53,890 nt of DNA from Acidocella sp. (GCA_027451225.1 DAIDJU010000134.1:1-53890); one strand, 5' to 3'. Positions 16,664 through 28,027 are shown, counted from the stretch's first letter. The notes: generated by a model not told the origin, from the sequence alone. Translations and numbers: made by a program.

Positions 16664-17927
16664 CATAAAGACGATTCGTGATGACGCCGCCGGGTTCGAC
16701 GCCGGATTGGCCCGCCGTGGCATCCTGCCGGTCTCCAAGGAGCTGCTGGAACTGGACGAGCAGCGCCGCGCCGCCCTGGCCAAGCAGCAGGATTTGCAGG
16801 CCAGCCGCAACGCCCTGGCCAAGCGCATCGGCGAAGCCAAGCGCGCCAAGGCCGACACGGCCGAGCTGGAAGCCGAAGGTGCCAAGATCCGTGCCGAGAT
16901 GGAGGCGCTGGACGCCGAAGGCCCGCGCCTCGACGCCCTGCTGCGCGATATGCTCTCCAAGATCCCCAATCTGCTCGACGGCGCCGTGCCCGAGGGCAAG
17001 GATGAGAGCGAGAACAAGGTGCTCAAGCACTGGGGCGAGAAGCGCGACTTCGCCTTTCCGGTGAAGCAGCATTTCGAGCTGGGCGAGGCGCTGGGGCTGA
17101 TGGATTTCTCCGGCGCCGCCAAACTCGCCGGCGCGCGCTTTACCGTGCTCAAGGGGCAGCTTGCCCGGCTGGAACGCGCGCTGGGGCAGTTCATGCTGGA
17201 CGTGCACACCGCCGAGCATGGCTATTCCGAGACCACCGTGCCGCTGCTGGTGAACGACGCCACAATGTTCGGCACCGGCCAGCTGCCGAAATTCGCCGAG
17301 GATCTGTTCCGCACCACCGATGGCCGCTGGCTGATCCCCACCGCCGAGGTCTCGCTGACCAATCTCGTCTCCGGCGAGATCCTGCCCGCCGCCAAGTTGC
17401 CGCTGCGCGTGACGGCGCTCACCCCCTGTTTCCGCTCCGAGGCCGGGTCCGCCGGGCGCGATGTGCGCGGCATGCTGCGCCAGCACCAGTTCGCCAAGGT
17501 GGAGCTGGTCAGCATCACCACCCCCGAGGAGTCCGAGGCCGAGCATGAGCGCATGACCCGTGCCGCCGAGACGATCCTGGAGCGCCTGGAACTGCCCTAC
17601 CGCCGCGTGCTGCTCTGCGCTGGCGATACCGGCTTCTCGGCGGCCAAGACCTACGACCTTGAAGTCTGGGTGCCGGGGCAGGAGACGTATCGCGAGATTT
17701 CCTCCTGCTCCAACACCCGTGCCTTCCAGGCCCGGCGCATGAACGCCCGCTACCGTGCTGGCGAGGGCAAGCCCGATTTCGTGCATACGCTCAACGGTTC
17801 GGGCGTGGCGGTGGGCCGCGCGCTCATCGCGGTGCTGGAGAACTACCAGAACGAGGACGGCTCCATCACCATCCCCACCGTGCTGCGCCCCTATATGGGC
17901 GGGCTCGAAAAAATCTCCGCGGCCTGA
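16656..17927 (+). CDS. serS: Seryl-tRNA synthetase
   Basis: A 423-aa class II synthetase. The N-terminal tRNA-binding coiled coil covers about 1-110, followed by the catalytic core with TAEVSLTNL, motif 2 in [15 protein letters not shown] and motif 3 in [18 protein letters not shown]. It charges tRNA-Ser and tRNA-Sec. The ATG at 16656 lies inside tatC. A long antisense ORF on the other strand is a shadow of this gene. A 104-bp gap with tandem GGGTAACC follows. Confidence 0.96.
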   Translation: MHDIKTIRDDAAGFDAGLARRGILPVSKELLELDEQRRAALAKQQDLQASRNALAKRIGEAKRAKADTAELEAEGAKIRAEMEALDAEGPRLDALLRDMLSKIPNLLDGAVPEGKDESENKVLKHWGEKRDFAFPVKQHFELGEALGLMDFSGAAKLAGARFTVLKGQLARLERALGQFMLDVHTAEHGYSETTVPLLVNDATMFGTGQLPKFAEDLFRTTDGRWLIPTAEVSLTNLVSGEILPAAKLPLRVTALTPCFRSEAGSAGRDVRGMLRQHQFAKVELVSITTPEESEAEHERMTRAAETILERLELPYRRVLLCAGDTGFSAAKTYDLEVWVPGQETYREISSCSNTRAFQARRMNARYRAGEGKPDFVHTLNGSGVAVGRALIAVLENYQNEDGSITIPTVLRPYMGGLEKISAA

Positions 17928-17957
17928 CACGTTTTCAAGTTACTCTTTGTCATCAAT

Positions 17958-17973
17958 GGGTAACCGGGTAACC
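17958..17973. repeat. Tandem GGGTAACC pair before mdtA
   Basis: Two perfect 8-bp direct repeats GGGTAACC, each containing the palindrome GGTAACC, framed by ATGGG and CCCAT. They lie about 60 bp before the mdtA GTG in the serS-mdtA gap. They could be an operator for the efflux operon; no regulator gene is adjacent. Confidence 0.35.
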
Positions 17974-18031
17974 GGGACAGCCCATCCGTAAAAAGCTATA
18001 GGCGTGGCCGGTTTATGGGGAGACAAAGAGC

Positions 18032-19246
18032 GTGGCGGAGTCGGTCGGGCAGCGCAGAGGGTTCGGAAAACGCTGGATTTTCTTGGGTCTGGCGGTGCTG
18101 CTGGGCTTGTTTATCTGGTGGCGGCATAGCGGCAACGTGCCGCAGAGCCGTGGCGGCGGTGGAATCGCGGTTGGGGTAGCCAAGGCGGTTTCCGGCTCCA
18201 TGCCGGTGACGTTGGACGAGCTCGGCACCGTCACCCCCGTCACCACCGTCACCGTGCTCCCGCAGATCAGCGGCTACATCACCCAGGTGGCCTTCACCGA
18301 GGGGCAGGATATCACCGCCGGGCAGTTCCTGGTGCAGATTGACCCGCGCCCCTACCAGATCCAGCTCGAGCAGTATCAGGCCGCCCTGGCCAAGGACAGC
18401 GCTTCCCTGGCCCAGGCGCGCTCGGACCTCTCCCGCTACACGAAGCTGGCGGCGCAGGACAGCATTTCGGCGCAGACGGTGGCCGACCAGCAATTCCTCG
18501 TGGCGCAGGACGAAGCCGCCACCAAATCCGACCAAGCGAATATCGACAGCGCCAAGCTGGACCTCGTCTATTGCCACATCACCTCGCCGATTTCCGGGCG
18601 GGTGGGCCTGCGCGAGGTTGATCTCGGCAATTACGTCACTGCCAGCAGCTCCACCGGCTTGGCGGTCGTCACTAGCGTCTCGCCCACCACGGTCATCTTC
18701 TCGGTCTCGCAGACGGATCTCGCCCCCGTGCTCACGCGGCTGGGCCAGGGGGCGAAGCTCACCGCCGCCGCCTATTCCAGCGATGACAGCACTAAGCTCG
18801 AGGACGGCACGCTGGAGGCCGTGGACAGCCAGATCGACACCTCCACCGGCATGGTCAAGCTGCGCGCCAACTTCGCCAATGCCGACGGCCAGCTCTTCGC
18901 CAATGAATTCGTCAACGTGCACCTGCTGGTGAACACGCTGCAAAACGCCACGCTGGTGCCCAGCACGGCGGTGCAGAGCGGCGCGCCCGGTACATATGTG
19001 TACGTGGTGCAGCCGGACAGCACGGTGAAGGTGCAGACCGTCACCACCGGGCCGACGGATGGCACCAACACCGTCATCGCCAAGGGCGTCGCCCCCGGCG
19101 ATGTGGTGGTAACCGATGGTATCGACCGCCTTTCCGACGGCATGAAGGTGCAGGTTGCCACCTTGCCGACCGCCGCCGGGCAGGGCGGCGTGAAGACCGC
19201 GCAATCGCAGCATCGCCGACACAATAACAACACTGCCGCGCAGTGA
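18032..19246 (+). CDS. mdtA: RND efflux periplasmic adaptor (MdtA-like)
   Basis: A 404-aa membrane fusion protein. A signal anchor (about 14-31, [16 protein letters not shown]) precedes half-lipoyl segments around [24 protein letters not shown] and [23 protein letters not shown], an alpha-helical hairpin in between, a beta-barrel, and a membrane-proximal domain near VPSTAVQSG. It links the inner-membrane pump to the outer-membrane channel. The start is GTG, and the gene overlaps mdtB by 4 bp. Pairing with two different RND pumps points to the MdtABC type; the substrates are unknown. Confidence 0.88.
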   Translation: MAESVGQRRGFGKRWIFLGLAVLLGLFIWWRHSGNVPQSRGGGGIAVGVAKAVSGSMPVTLDELGTVTPVTTVTVLPQISGYITQVAFTEGQDITAGQFLVQIDPRPYQIQLEQYQAALAKDSASLAQARSDLSRYTKLAAQDSISAQTVADQQFLVAQDEAATKSDQANIDSAKLDLVYCHITSPISGRVGLREVDLGNYVTASSSTGLAVVTSVSPTTVIFSVSQTDLAPVLTRLGQGAKLTAAAYSSDDSTKLEDGTLEAVDSQIDTSTGMVKLRANFANADGQLFANEFVNVHLLVNTLQNATLVPSTAVQSGAPGTYVYVVQPDSTVKVQTVTTGPTDGTNTVIAKGVAPGDVVVTDGIDRLSDGMKVQVATLPTAAGQGGVKTAQSQHRRHNNNTAAQ

Positions 19247-22200
19247 ACCCGTCCAAGCTTTTCATTCTCCGGCCGGTCGCGACATCGCTGCTGATGATCG
19301 CCTTCGTGCTGGTCGGGCTGGTGGCGTATAAATACCTGCCGGTCTCGGCGCTGCCGGATGTCACCTATCCCACTATCCAGGTACAGACCTTCTATCCCGG
19401 CGCCTCGCCGGAGGTGATGACCTCGGCCGTCACCGCGCCGCTGGAGCGCCAGCTCGGCCAGATGACGGGGCTGAACCAGATGTCCTCCTCCAGCTCGGCG
19501 GGGGCGTCGGTCATCACCTTGCAGTTCAACCTTTCGCTCAGTCTGGACGTGGCCGAGCAGGAGGTGCAGGCGGCCATCAACGCGGCGAATAATCTGCTGC
19601 CTTCCGATCTTCCGGCCCCGCCGGTCTATGCCAAGGTGAACCCGGCCGATGCGCCGGTGATGACGCTCGCCATCACCTCCGAGACGATGAACCTCACGGA
19701 TGTCGAGAGCATCGCGAATTCGCGGCTGGCCTCCAAGCTTTCGGAGATTCCCGGCGTCGGTCTCGTCACGGTGAGCGGCGGCAACGTGCCTTCCGTGCGC
19801 GTGGAGGTGAACCCGCAGGCGCTGGCCGCCTATGGCATTTCCATCGACAATGTCCGCACGGACATCACCAACCTCAACGTCAATTCGCCCAAGGGCAGCT
19901 TCTCCGGCCCCAAGCAGAACTACACCATCAACGCCAACGACCAGATTTCCGAAGCCAGCGAATATGAGCGGCTGGTGATCGCCTACAAGAACGGCAATCC
20001 GGTTTATCTGGGCGATGTGGCGAAGATCATCGCCGCCCCGCAGAACGCCGAGCTTGGCGCCTGGGCCAATCGCACACCCGCCATCGTGCTCAACATCCAG
20101 CGCCAGCCCAATGCCAATGTCATCGCCACGGTGGACGCCATCAAGCGCGCCTTGCCGGTGCTCACCGCCGGGTTGCCGGCGGCGATGCAGATCGCCGTGA
20201 TGAACGACGGCACCACCTCCATCCGCGCTTCGGTCTCCGATGCCGGGTTCGAGCTGGCGCTTTCCATCCTGCTGGTGGTTGCCGTCATCTTCGTGTTCCT
20301 GCGCAACCTGCGCGCCACGATCATCCCCAGCATCTCGGTGCCGGTCTCGCTCGTCGGCGCGCTGGCGTTCATGTATCTGTCCGGGTTTTCCATCGACAAT
20401 CTCTCGATCATGGCGCTGATCATCGCCACGGGCTTTGTCGTCGATGACTCCATCGTGATGATTGAGAACGTCTCGCGCTATCTGGAAATGGGCGAGACGC
20501 CCATGAACGCGGCGCTCAAGGGCGCCGGGCAGATCGGCTTCACCATCATCTCGCTCACCGTGTCGTTACTCGCGGTGCTGATCCCGCTGCTGTTCATGGG
20601 CGATGTCGTCGGGCGGCTGTTCTCCGAATTCGCGGTGACGCTGGCCTTCACCATCGTCATCTCGGCGGTGGTCTCGCTCACTTTGGTGCCGATGCTCTGC
20701 TCGCGCCTGCTGCACGCCAAGGCGGAGGAACACCCCAACCGCTTCGAACGCTGGAATGAGAGACAGTTCGAGCGCCTGCTGGCGGGTTATGGCCATGCGC
20801 TCAACTGGGTGCTGAAGCACGCGCGCGCCACGCTGGTGGTGGCCATCGGCACGCTGGTGCTGACAGTGCTGCTCTACGTGTTCATTCCCAAGGGCTTCTT
20901 CCCCGTGCAGGATACCGGCGTCATCGAGGGCTTCTCCCAGGCCACGCAGGGTACATCCTACGCCGCCATGGCCGCGCACCAGCAGGCGGTGGCCGATGCG
21001 CTGCTGAAGGACAAGGATGTCGTCAGCCTGACCTCCTATATCGGGATCGACGGCACTAACACCACGCTCAACCAGGGGCGCTTCCTCATCAACCTCAAGC
21101 CCAAGGGCGAGCGCAGCCTCTCCGCCGAGCAGATCATCCCCCGGCTGAGCCGGGAGGTGGCGGGCGTGCCGGGTGTGGCGATGTATTTCCAGCCGGTGCA
21201 GAGCCTCACGCTCAACACCACGGTCTCGCCCACGCAATACCAGGTCGCGCTGGAGGCGGCGTCCCAGGCCGATCTGCAGAAATACGTGCCGCGGCTGATG
21301 GCCAAGCTCCAGGCGCTGCCGGAGCTGACCGGCGTGGCCAGCGATCTGCAGGCGGCGGGGCAGTCGGTCTTCGTGAATATCGACCGCACCAGCGCTGCGC
21401 GCTTCGGCATTACCCCTGCCACGGTGGACGCCGCACTCTACGATTCCTTCGGTCAGCGCATCATCTCCACCATTTTCACGCAGACGGACCAGTACCGCGT
21501 GATCATGACCGTGGACCCGGCGAAGATGACCTCCGCCGCCTCGCTGGGGACGATCTACCTGCCGTCCTCCGCGTCTTCGGGCGGGCAGGTGCCGCTTTCG
21601 GCCATCGCCAGCTTCACCACCCAATCCGCGCCGCTGCTGGTCGAGCATCTGGGCCAGTTCCCCGCCACCACCATCTCCTTCAACCTCGCGCAAGGCGCGT
21701 CGCTGGGCGGGGCGGTAAAGGCCATCGAGACGGCCGAGGCCTCGCTCAACATGCCCGCCTCGATACAGACCACCTTCCTGGGTGCTGCGGCCGCGTTCCA
21801 GCACGCGCTGACCAACGAGGTGTTCCTGCTCATCGCGGCGATCATCGCCGTCTATATCGTGCTCGGCGTGCTGTATGAGAGCTTCGTCCATCCGGTGACG
21901 ATCCTCTCCACCCTGCCGTCCGCGGGCATCGGCGCGCTCATCTTCCTGTGGCTCTCGGGCGAAGGGCTGGATGTCATCGGCATCATTGGCATCGTGCTGC
22001 TGATCGGCATCGTGAAGAAGAACGCGATCATGATGATCGACTTCGCCCTGCATGCCGAGCGCAACGAGGGCAAATCGCCGAGCGATGCCATCTATGAAGC
22101 CGCGATGCTGCGCTTCCGCCCGATCCTGATGACCACGCTCGCCGCCATGTTCTCCGGCCTGCCGCTCATCTTCGGCGGCGGCATGGGCTCTGAGCTGCGC

Positions 22201-22338
22201 GCGCCGCTGGGCATGGCCATCGTTGGCGGCTTGCTGGTGAGCCAGGTGCTCACGCTGTTCACAACCCCGGTCATCTATCTGGCGTTCGACGCGCTGGCCC
22301 GGCGCTTCGGCCTGCGCCTGAACACAGCCAGCGCATGA
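19243..22338 (+). CDS. mdtB: RND efflux pump subunit, MdtB-like
   Basis: A 1031-aa HAE1-type RND transporter with the expected duplicated 12-helix plan: helix 1 at [20 protein letters not shown], two large periplasmic loops, and the proton-relay Asp pair in [13 protein letters not shown] (near residue 400). GFFPVQDTG starts the second half. The GTG start overlaps mdtA by 4 bp and the end overlaps mdtC by 4 bp. In Escherichia coli MdtB and MdtC form a mixed trimer that exports bile salts and novobiocin; a similar role here is inferred from gene order. Confidence 0.9.
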   Translation: MNPSKLFILRPVATSLLMIAFVLVGLVAYKYLPVSALPDVTYPTIQVQTFYPGASPEVMTSAVTAPLERQLGQMTGLNQMSSSSSAGASVITLQFNLSLSLDVAEQEVQAAINAANNLLPSDLPAPPVYAKVNPADAPVMTLAITSETMNLTDVESIANSRLASKLSEIPGVGLVTVSGGNVPSVRVEVNPQALAAYGISIDNVRTDITNLNVNSPKGSFSGPKQNYTINANDQISEASEYERLVIAYKNGNPVYLGDVAKIIAAPQNAELGAWANRTPAIVLNIQRQPNANVIATVDAIKRALPVLTAGLPAAMQIAVMNDGTTSIRASVSDAGFELALSILLVVAVIFVFLRNLRATIIPSISVPVSLVGALAFMYLSGFSIDNLSIMALIIATGFVVDDSIVMIENVSRYLEMGETPMNAALKGAGQIGFTIISLTVSLLAVLIPLLFMGDVVGRLFSEFAVTLAFTIVISAVVSLTLVPMLCSRLLHAKAEEHPNRFERWNERQFERLLAGYGHALNWVLKHARATLVVAIGTLVLTVLLYVFIPKGFFPVQDTGVIEGFSQATQGTSYAAMAAHQQAVADALLKDKDVVSLTSYIGIDGTNTTLNQGRFLINLKPKGERSLSAEQIIPRLSREVAGVPGVAMYFQPVQSLTLNTTVSPTQYQVALEAASQADLQKYVPRLMAKLQALPELTGVASDLQAAGQSVFVNIDRTSAARFGITPATVDAALYDSFGQRIISTIFTQTDQYRVIMTVDPAKMTSAASLGTIYLPSSASSGGQVPLSAIASFTTQSAPLLVEHLGQFPATTISFNLAQGASLGGAVKAIETAEASLNMPASIQTTFLGAAAAFQHALTNEVFLLIAAIIAVYIVLGVLYESFVHPVTILSTLPSAGIGALIFLWLSGEGLDVIGIIGIVLLIGIVKKNAIMMIDFALHAERNEGKSPSDAIYEAAMLRFRPILMTTLAAMFSGLPLIFGGGMGSELRAPLGMAIVGGLLVSQVLTLFTTPVIYLAFDALARRFGLRLNTASA

Positions 22339-25300
22339 ACATCCCCGGCATCTTCATCCGCCGCCCGGTGGCGACGATCCTGCTCACCATCGGGATCGCG
22401 CTGTCGGGCATTCTTGGCTTCCTGAAGATGCCGGTGGCGCCTCTGCCGCAGATCGCCTTTCCCACCATCCAGGTGCAGGCCAATATGGCGGGCGCCAGCC
22501 CGGAGACCATGGCCGCCACGGTGGCCGAGCCGCTGGAGCGGCATTTGGGCACCATCGCCGATGTTACCGAGATGACCTCGCAATCGGGCATCGGCACCAC
22601 GCGCATCACGCTGCAATTCGGGCTGAACCGCGACATCAACGGCGCGGCGCGCGATGTGGAAGCCGCGATCCAGGCGGCGCGGGCGGATTTGCCGACAACG
22701 CTGCGCGCCAATCCCAGTTACGAGAAGTTCAACCCGGCGGATATGCCGATCATGGTGCTGGCTCTGACCTCGGACACGCTGACCCCCGGCCAGCTCTACG
22801 ACTCAGCCGATACCGTGCTGGAACAGCAATTCTCGCAGATCGACGGTGTGGGCGAAGTGGAGCTGGGCGGCTCGGCGCTGCCCGCCGTGCGCGTGGAGCT
22901 GCAGCCCGGGCCGCTGGCCAAATACGGCATCGGGCTGGAGGACGTGCGCGCCGCCCTCGCTGCCGCGAACGCCGATTCGCCGAAGGGCTATTTCGACGCC
23001 GGCTCCACCCGCTACCAGCTCTACACCAACGATCAGGCCAAGCTCGCCTCGCAATATCGCGACCTTGTCGTTGCCTACCGCGACGGCCAGGCCGTGCGGC
23101 TGAGCGATGTCGCGGAGGTCGATAATTCCGTCGAGAATCTGCAGAATGCGGGGTTCTATAACGGCAAAAGGGCGGTGCTGGTCATCATCCATCCGAGCCC
23201 GACGGCCAATGTCATCCGCACGGTGGATCAGATCAAAGCCATGTTGCCGCAGCTGCGCGCCGTCCTGCCGCCCGCCATCAATTTCGGCGTCTCGCTGGAC
23301 CGCTCGCAATCCATCCGCGCGGCGCTGGACGATACCGAGCGCACATTGTTCATCGCCGTGCTGCTGGTGGTGGGGGTGGTGTTCGTCTTCCTGCGTTCGC
23401 CGCGCGCCACGCTCATCCCGGGCCTTGCCGTGCCCATCTCCATCATCGGCACGTTCGGGCCGATGTATCTGCTGGGCTTCTCGGTGGATAATCTTTCCCT
23501 CATGGCGCTCACCATCGCCACCGGCTTTGTGGTGGACGACGCGGTGGTGGTGACGGAAAACACCATGCGCCATCTGGAGGAGGGGATGGACCCGCTGAAC
23601 GCCGCCCTGCGCGGCGGGGCGGAGGTGGGGTTCACCGTGCTCTCGATGAGCGCCTCGCTGATCGCGGTGTTCCTGCCGATCCTGATGATGCCCGGCCTGC
23701 TCGGCAAGTTGTTCCAGGAATTCGCCGAGACGCTCTCTCTCACCATCGTCATCTCTCTGCTGGTCTCGCTCACCACCACGCCGATGCTCTGCGCCCTGCT
23801 GCTGCGCCCCGAGGCCGCGAAATCCGAGGGCCGTTTCCTCATGGCGCTGGAACGCGGGTTCGACGCCACCCGCGCGGCCTATGAGCGCTCCCTGCGCTGG
23901 GCGCTGGACCATGCCAAGCTGGTTGGCTTCGGGCTGATCCTCACCGTGGTGCTGAACGTGGTGTTGTTCGTGGTGGTGCCCAAGGGCTTCTTCCCCGAGC
24001 AGGATACGGGGATGATCATGGGCCAGGTGCAGGCCGACCAGTCCACCTCCTTCGCGGCGATGAAGAAGAAGCTGCTGCAATTGCAGACCATCGTGCAGGA
24101 TGATCCGGGGGTGGAAGCGGTCGCGGGCTTCACCGGCGGGCGCACCACCAACACCGCCATGCTGTTCATCACGCTTAAGCCGCTGGCGCAGCGCCATGCC
24201 TCCGCCACGCAGATCGTGGCCCGGCTGCGCGGCCCCCTGGCGCGCGTGGCGGGGGCTTCCACCTTTCTCGTTCCGGCGCAGGATCTGCGCGTCGGCGGGC
24301 GGCAGAGCAATGCCGAATACCAGTACACGCTGCAAAGCGACAACGCGCAGGATCTTTACGCCTGGGTGCCGAAGATCGTGGCGGCGCTGAAGCAGGACAA
24401 GCAGCTGGTGGACGTGAATTCCGACATGCAGCAGGGCGGGCTGGAGACGGACATCCACATCAACCGCCCCGTGGCGGCGCGCTATAACATCACCCCCAGC
24501 GAGATCGACAACACGCTCTACGACGCTTTCGGCCAGCGCAATGTCTCCACTATCTATAACGAGCTGAACCAGTACGAGGTGGTGATGGAGCTGGCGCCGA
24601 AATACCAGCAGACGCCCTCCGATCTCTCGCGCATCTACATCAGCACCTCGGGCGGCAAGGCGAGCGGCACCTCCTCCAGCCAGCTTGCCACCGGCGCGGT
24701 GGTGGCTGACACCAAGACGACCAACACCACCTCCACCGTGGCGCTGGACTCCGCGACCAACGCGGCCATCAACTCGGTGGCCACCAGCAGCGGCGGCGGC
24801 GCTTCGGCGGGCGCGGCGGTGAGCACCAGCAGCGAGACGATGGTGCCGCTCTCGGCGGTCGCCACCATCGCCCCCGGCACCACGCCCATCGCGGTCAATC
24901 ACCAGAGCGGGCGCGTGGCCGCCACCATCTCCTTCTCGCTGCCGCAGGGCGTGGCGCTGGGCGTCGCGGCTCAGAGCATCGAGAGCACCATGGCCAAGCT
25001 CGACGTGCCGCTGACCATCACCGGCAGCTTCGCGGGCACCGCCGCGGCGTTCCAGTCCTCCTCGTCCTCCGAGCCGCTGCTCATCCTGGCGGCCATCGCG
25101 GCGGTCTATATCGTGCTTGGCATATTGTATGAGAGCACGGTGCATCCCATCACCATTCTCTCCACCATTCCCTCGGCCGGGGTGGGGGCCACGCTGTTCC
25201 TGCTCATCCTCAACACCCCGCTCACCATTATCGCGCTGATCGGCATCATCCTGCTCATCGGCATCGTGAAGAAGAACGCGATCCTGATGATCGACTTCGC

Positions 25301-25619
25301 CATCCAGCTTGAGCGCGGGGAGGGGCTGACGCCCGAGGAAGCCATTTTCCGCGCGGCCAGCCTGCGCCTGCGGCCCATCCTGATGACCACCTTCGCCGCC
25401 ATTCTCGGCGCGCTGCCGCTGGCCATCGCATTGGGGCAGGGGGCCAGTTTGCGCCAGCCGCTGGGGTTGACCATCATCGGCGGGCTGGTCGTCAGCCAGG
25501 GGCTGACGCTCTACACCACTCCGGTGGTGTATCTGTGGCTGGAGAGGCTGGCCACCAGGCTGCGCGGCGGACAGGACAAAGCGGCCCCGCGCAAGGGCAG
25601 TATCGTGGAGGCGTTATGA
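22335..25619 (+). CDS. mdtC: RND efflux pump subunit, MdtC-like, with a Ser/Thr/Ala-rich insertion
   Basis: A 1094-aa RND transporter, about 60 aa longer than its MdtB neighbour. It has helix 1 ([19 protein letters not shown]), the proton-relay pair in [13 protein letters not shown] near residue 400, and [11 protein letters not shown]. The extra length is a low-complexity stretch rich in Ser, Thr, Ala and Gly at about 768-834, between RIYISTSGG and MVPLSAV in the second periplasmic loop. The position matches the docking-domain side. It overlaps mdtB (ATGA) and the outer-membrane factor gene (ATGA), so all four genes are probably co-translated. Confidence 0.9.
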   Translation: MNIPGIFIRRPVATILLTIGIALSGILGFLKMPVAPLPQIAFPTIQVQANMAGASPETMAATVAEPLERHLGTIADVTEMTSQSGIGTTRITLQFGLNRDINGAARDVEAAIQAARADLPTTLRANPSYEKFNPADMPIMVLALTSDTLTPGQLYDSADTVLEQQFSQIDGVGEVELGGSALPAVRVELQPGPLAKYGIGLEDVRAALAAANADSPKGYFDAGSTRYQLYTNDQAKLASQYRDLVVAYRDGQAVRLSDVAEVDNSVENLQNAGFYNGKRAVLVIIHPSPTANVIRTVDQIKAMLPQLRAVLPPAINFGVSLDRSQSIRAALDDTERTLFIAVLLVVGVVFVFLRSPRATLIPGLAVPISIIGTFGPMYLLGFSVDNLSLMALTIATGFVVDDAVVVTENTMRHLEEGMDPLNAALRGGAEVGFTVLSMSASLIAVFLPILMMPGLLGKLFQEFAETLSLTIVISLLVSLTTTPMLCALLLRPEAAKSEGRFLMALERGFDATRAAYERSLRWALDHAKLVGFGLILTVVLNVVLFVVVPKGFFPEQDTGMIMGQVQADQSTSFAAMKKKLLQLQTIVQDDPGVEAVAGFTGGRTTNTAMLFITLKPLAQRHASATQIVARLRGPLARVAGASTFLVPAQDLRVGGRQSNAEYQYTLQSDNAQDLYAWVPKIVAALKQDKQLVDVNSDMQQGGLETDIHINRPVAARYNITPSEIDNTLYDAFGQRNVSTIYNELNQYEVVMELAPKYQQTPSDLSRIYISTSGGKASGTSSSQLATGAVVADTKTTNTTSTVALDSATNAAINSVATSSGGGASAGAAVSTSSETMVPLSAVATIAPGTTPIAVNHQSGRVAATISFSLPQGVALGVAAQSIESTMAKLDVPLTITGSFAGTAAAFQSSSSSEPLLILAAIAAVYIVLGILYESTVHPITILSTIPSAGVGATLFLLILNTPLTIIALIGIILLIGIVKKNAILMIDFAIQLERGEGLTPEEAIFRAASLRLRPILMTTFAAILGALPLAIALGQGASLRQPLGLTIIGGLVVSQGLTLYTTPVVYLWLERLATRLRGGQDKAAPRKGSIVEAL

Positions 25620-27040
25620 AGCGGTTGAGCGCGCTGGGGGGCATGCTGGCCCTGACCAGCTGCATGGTGGGGCCTGATTATCACAAACCGGTGCTGAAAC
25701 TGCCCACCGCCTACAAGACCGCCCCCGGCTGGGTGGCGGCCAAACCGGCCGATGGCACACCCAAGGGGGCGTGGTGGACCGTGTTCAACGACCCCGTGTT
25801 GAACCAGCTTGAGCCGCAGGTGGCGGTGAACAACGCCACGCTGAAGGCGGATTACTTCGCCTACCAGCAGGCGGTGCAGATCGTGCAGGCCGAGCGCGGC
25901 AGCCTCTTCCCCAGCTTCGGCCTCACCGGTAGCGCCACGCGCCAATCGGGCTCCAGCGGTGTTGGTCCCAGCACCTCCGGCACGTTCGAGGGCAGCGCCT
26001 CCTGGACCGTCGATATCTGGGGCAAGATCCGCCGGCAGGTGCAGGGCGATGTCGCGGCAGCACAGGTGAGTGCCGCCGACCTCGCCAACGCCACGCTCAG
26101 CTCACAGGCGGAGTTGGCCACCGATTACGTTGACCTGCGCGCCTCGGATGCCGCCATCGCTTTGTACCAGCAAACGGTTGCCGCCTATCAGCGTAGCCTG
26201 CAGATCGTGCAGAACCAGGTGACGGCAGGCACGGCAGCACCCTCCGACCTTATTACCGCCCGCACCGAGCTTGAGGGCGCGCAGGCTTCGCTGATCAACG
26301 CGGGAGCGGCGCGGGCGCAGTATGAGCACGCCATAGCGGTGCTGACAGGGCGGCCTCCGGTGGAGCTGTCTATTCCCGCGGGCGGGCAGATCGCCAATGT
26401 GCCGCTCACCCCGCCCGGCCTGCCGAGCACGCTGCTGGAGCGCCGCCCGGACATCGCCGCCGCCGAGCGGAGCATGGCCGAGGAGAACGCGCTGATCGGC
26501 GTGCAGGTGGGGGCTTATTACCCGGATATCAGCCTTTCCGCCGTGGGCGGTTACGCGGCCAACCCCATTACCGGGATGTTCGACACCTCCAGCGCCTTGT
26601 GGTCGCTGGGGGCGGATGTCTCCGAGACGGTGTTCGAGGGCGGCATCCGCTCGTCGGACGTGAAGGCCGCCGAATACGCCTATGACCAGAGCATCGAGAC
26701 CTACCGCCAGACCGTGCTGAACGCGTTTCAGGCCGTGGAGAACGACCTCTCCAACCTGACGATCTACGCGCAGCAGGCGGTGGTGCAGGATCAGGCCGTG
26801 GCCGATGCCAGCCGCGCCGTGGAAATCGCGCTCAACGAATACCAGGCCGGCACCGTGGCTTACACCACCGTGGTGCAGGAGCAGGTGATCCTGCTGCAGG
26901 ACCAGCAGAGCCAGCTTTCCATCCAGCAGAGCCGGCTGCTGGCCAGCGTGGCGCTGTTTCAGGACCTTGGCGGCGGCTTCTCGGCCGCCGACATCCCGAG
27001 CGCAGGCCAGATCCAGGCGAAATTGCCATTTGCACCATGA
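25616..27040 (+). CDS. Outer-membrane efflux lipoprotein (NodT/OprM-type OMF)
   Basis: A 474-aa TolC-superfamily channel. The N-terminus [16 protein letters not shown] has a lipobox with Cys16, followed by VGPDYHKP, typical of NodT/OprM proteins. Two repeats of OEP helices follow, including GSASWTVDIWGKIRRQVQGD and ERRPDIAAAERSMAEENALIGV. It should form the outer-membrane exit of the MdtABC pump. The ORF-track start at 25535 is inside mdtC; ATG 25616 overlaps the mdtC stop and gives the lipoprotein signal. It is the last gene of the operon. Confidence 0.92.
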   Translation: MKRLSALGGMLALTSCMVGPDYHKPVLKLPTAYKTAPGWVAAKPADGTPKGAWWTVFNDPVLNQLEPQVAVNNATLKADYFAYQQAVQIVQAERGSLFPSFGLTGSATRQSGSSGVGPSTSGTFEGSASWTVDIWGKIRRQVQGDVAAAQVSAADLANATLSSQAELATDYVDLRASDAAIALYQQTVAAYQRSLQIVQNQVTAGTAAPSDLITARTELEGAQASLINAGAARAQYEHAIAVLTGRPPVELSIPAGGQIANVPLTPPGLPSTLLERRPDIAAAERSMAEENALIGVQVGAYYPDISLSAVGGYAANPITGMFDTSSALWSLGADVSETVFEGGIRSSDVKAAEYAYDQSIETYRQTVLNAFQAVENDLSNLTIYAQQAVVQDQAVADASRAVEIALNEYQAGTVAYTTVVQEQVILLQDQQSQLSIQQSRLLASVALFQDLGGGFSAADIPSAGQIQAKLPFAP

Positions 27041-27205
27041 TTATGTTTGCGATTTGTTCAAGAAAGGCTTAAGGCTGGCGCACGGCGCTTTTCGTTATCT
27101 GTAGTTGCGTGCTTTCCCTGCTTTGGCAGTTCGGCCCCCACCCCTGACAACTGAAGAGTTTTTTGCCCGCATGTTGCGGGACGCTGTTTGTTAAGGAGAT
27201 GCGAT
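27041..27205 (+). promoter_or_regulatory. Leader and promoter region of the cold-shock gene
   Basis: A 165-bp gap before cspA. A compact hairpin CCCGCA-TGT-TGCGGG at 27166-27180 follows a T-run (GAGTTTTTTG) and ends 12 bp before the AAGGAG ribosome binding site (27193-27198). Long structured leaders that refold in the cold are known for cspA of enteric bacteria. Whether the transcript starts far enough upstream here is not visible. Confidence 0.4.
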
Positions 27206-27412
27206 ATGGCATCAGGTACTGTGAAATGGTTCAACGCCACCAAGGGCTACGGCTTCATTCAGCCGGATGACGGCTCCAAGGATGTGTTCGTGCACATCTC
27301 GGCTGTCGAGCGCGCGAATCTCGGCTCGCTGAACGAAGGCCAGAAGCTTCAGTACGAAGCCAAGCCCGGCCAGCAGGGCAAGGTCTCTGCGGAGAACCTG
27401 AAGGCCATCTAA
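27206..27412 (+). CDS. cspA: Cold-shock protein, CspA family
   Basis: A 68-aa single cold-shock domain: the N-terminus MASGTVKWFN, RNP1 in KGYGFIQPD and RNP2 in VFVHIS. Such proteins bind single-stranded RNA and DNA and act as RNA chaperones. The ATG at 27206 has a strong AAGGAG ribosome binding site at 27193-27198, so the ORF-track start at 27188 is rejected. It stands alone between the efflux operon and a strong terminator. Whether it is cold-induced cannot be told from sequence; the family also includes constitutive members. Confidence 0.95.
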   Translation: MASGTVKWFNATKGYGFIQPDDGSKDVFVHISAVERANLGSLNEGQKLQYEAKPGQQGKVSAENLKAI

Positions 27413-27433
27413 GGCTTTCACCGGTTACGGAAA

Positions 27434-27463
27434 GGGCGGTGCGGTAACGCGCCGCCCTTTTTT
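27434..27463 (+). terminator. Rho-independent terminator of cspA
   Basis: A stem GGGCGGTGC / GCGCCGCCC (one T-G pair) with loop GGTAAC, followed directly by TTTTTT. It lies 21 bp after the cspA stop codon. Confidence 0.88.
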
Positions 27464-27553
27464 GCGCCCGGTTGCTTGCGCGGGGGCGCGAACTATGAGG
27501 AAAACAACGCGCGCCGGCGCTGTAACGCTTTGGCTTCATAACGGACGACGCAT

Positions 27554-27997
27554 ATGCCGTATTCGCTGCTTTACGTTAGCAGGACTTTGCTGAAATTCCC
27601 CGCCGGAACCGCAGAGGTGGAGCATATCGTTGCCGTCTCGCAGGCGCGTAACGCCGGGCTGGATGTTACGGGCGCCCTGATCGCCACCCCCGCTTATTTT
27701 GCCCAGGTGCTGGAAGGCCCGCAGCCCGCCGTGGCCGAGCTGATGCGCAGCATCATGCGCGACCCGCGCCATACCGAAATCGAGATTTTGACCGAGGGCG
27801 AGACGCCCGAGCGCCGCTTCGCCAGTTGGTCGATGGCCTATTCCGGCTACGCCACTTACGTGGATGACTATATCGAGCCGTTTTTCGCCTCGGCCGCCCC
27901 AGCCCAGGCGGGGCGGCTAAGGCAGCGCCTGATCCGGCTGATGCTGGAATTCACACGCCAAGACCCCGGTATGAAGCCAGAGCCAACCCGGCTATAG
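27554..27997 (+). CDS. Short BLUF-domain blue-light photoreceptor
   Basis: A 147-aa protein that is essentially one BLUF (sensor of blue light using FAD) domain. The flavin-contact residues are present: Tyr7 in LLYVSR, Asn33 in RNAGLDVTG, Gln51 in YFAQVLEG and a Trp in ASWSMAY. RDPRHTEIEIL is also typical. About 45 C-terminal residues form capping helices. No output domain is fused, so signalling must go through a partner, as for PixD/BlrB-type proteins. Its own partner is not apparent nearby; neighbours are cspA and an rsmB-like gene. Start ATG 27554. Confidence 0.9.
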   Translation: MPYSLLYVSRTLLKFPAGTAEVEHIVAVSQARNAGLDVTGALIATPAYFAQVLEGPQPAVAELMRSIMRDPRHTEIEILTEGETPERRFASWSMAYSGYATYVDDYIEPFFASAAPAQAGRLRQRLIRLMLEFTRQDPGMKPEPTRL

Positions 27998-28027
27998 CCA
28001 GGGCATGATTCTTCTCGGTACCCGCTC

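Noticed and set aside
14774-17209. Minus-strand ORF of 811 aa
   Set aside because: Antisense to chaC-like, tatB, tatC and serS, each of which is well supported; its Ser/Arg and His/Gln-rich text is a shadow.
17950-17985. CRISPR-like repeat
   Set aside because: There are only two contiguous 8-bp units without spacers and no cas genes.
22803-25145. Minus-strand ORF of 780 aa
   Set aside because: Antisense to the MdtC-like pump gene; low-complexity His/Arg/Gly composition and no recognisable domain.
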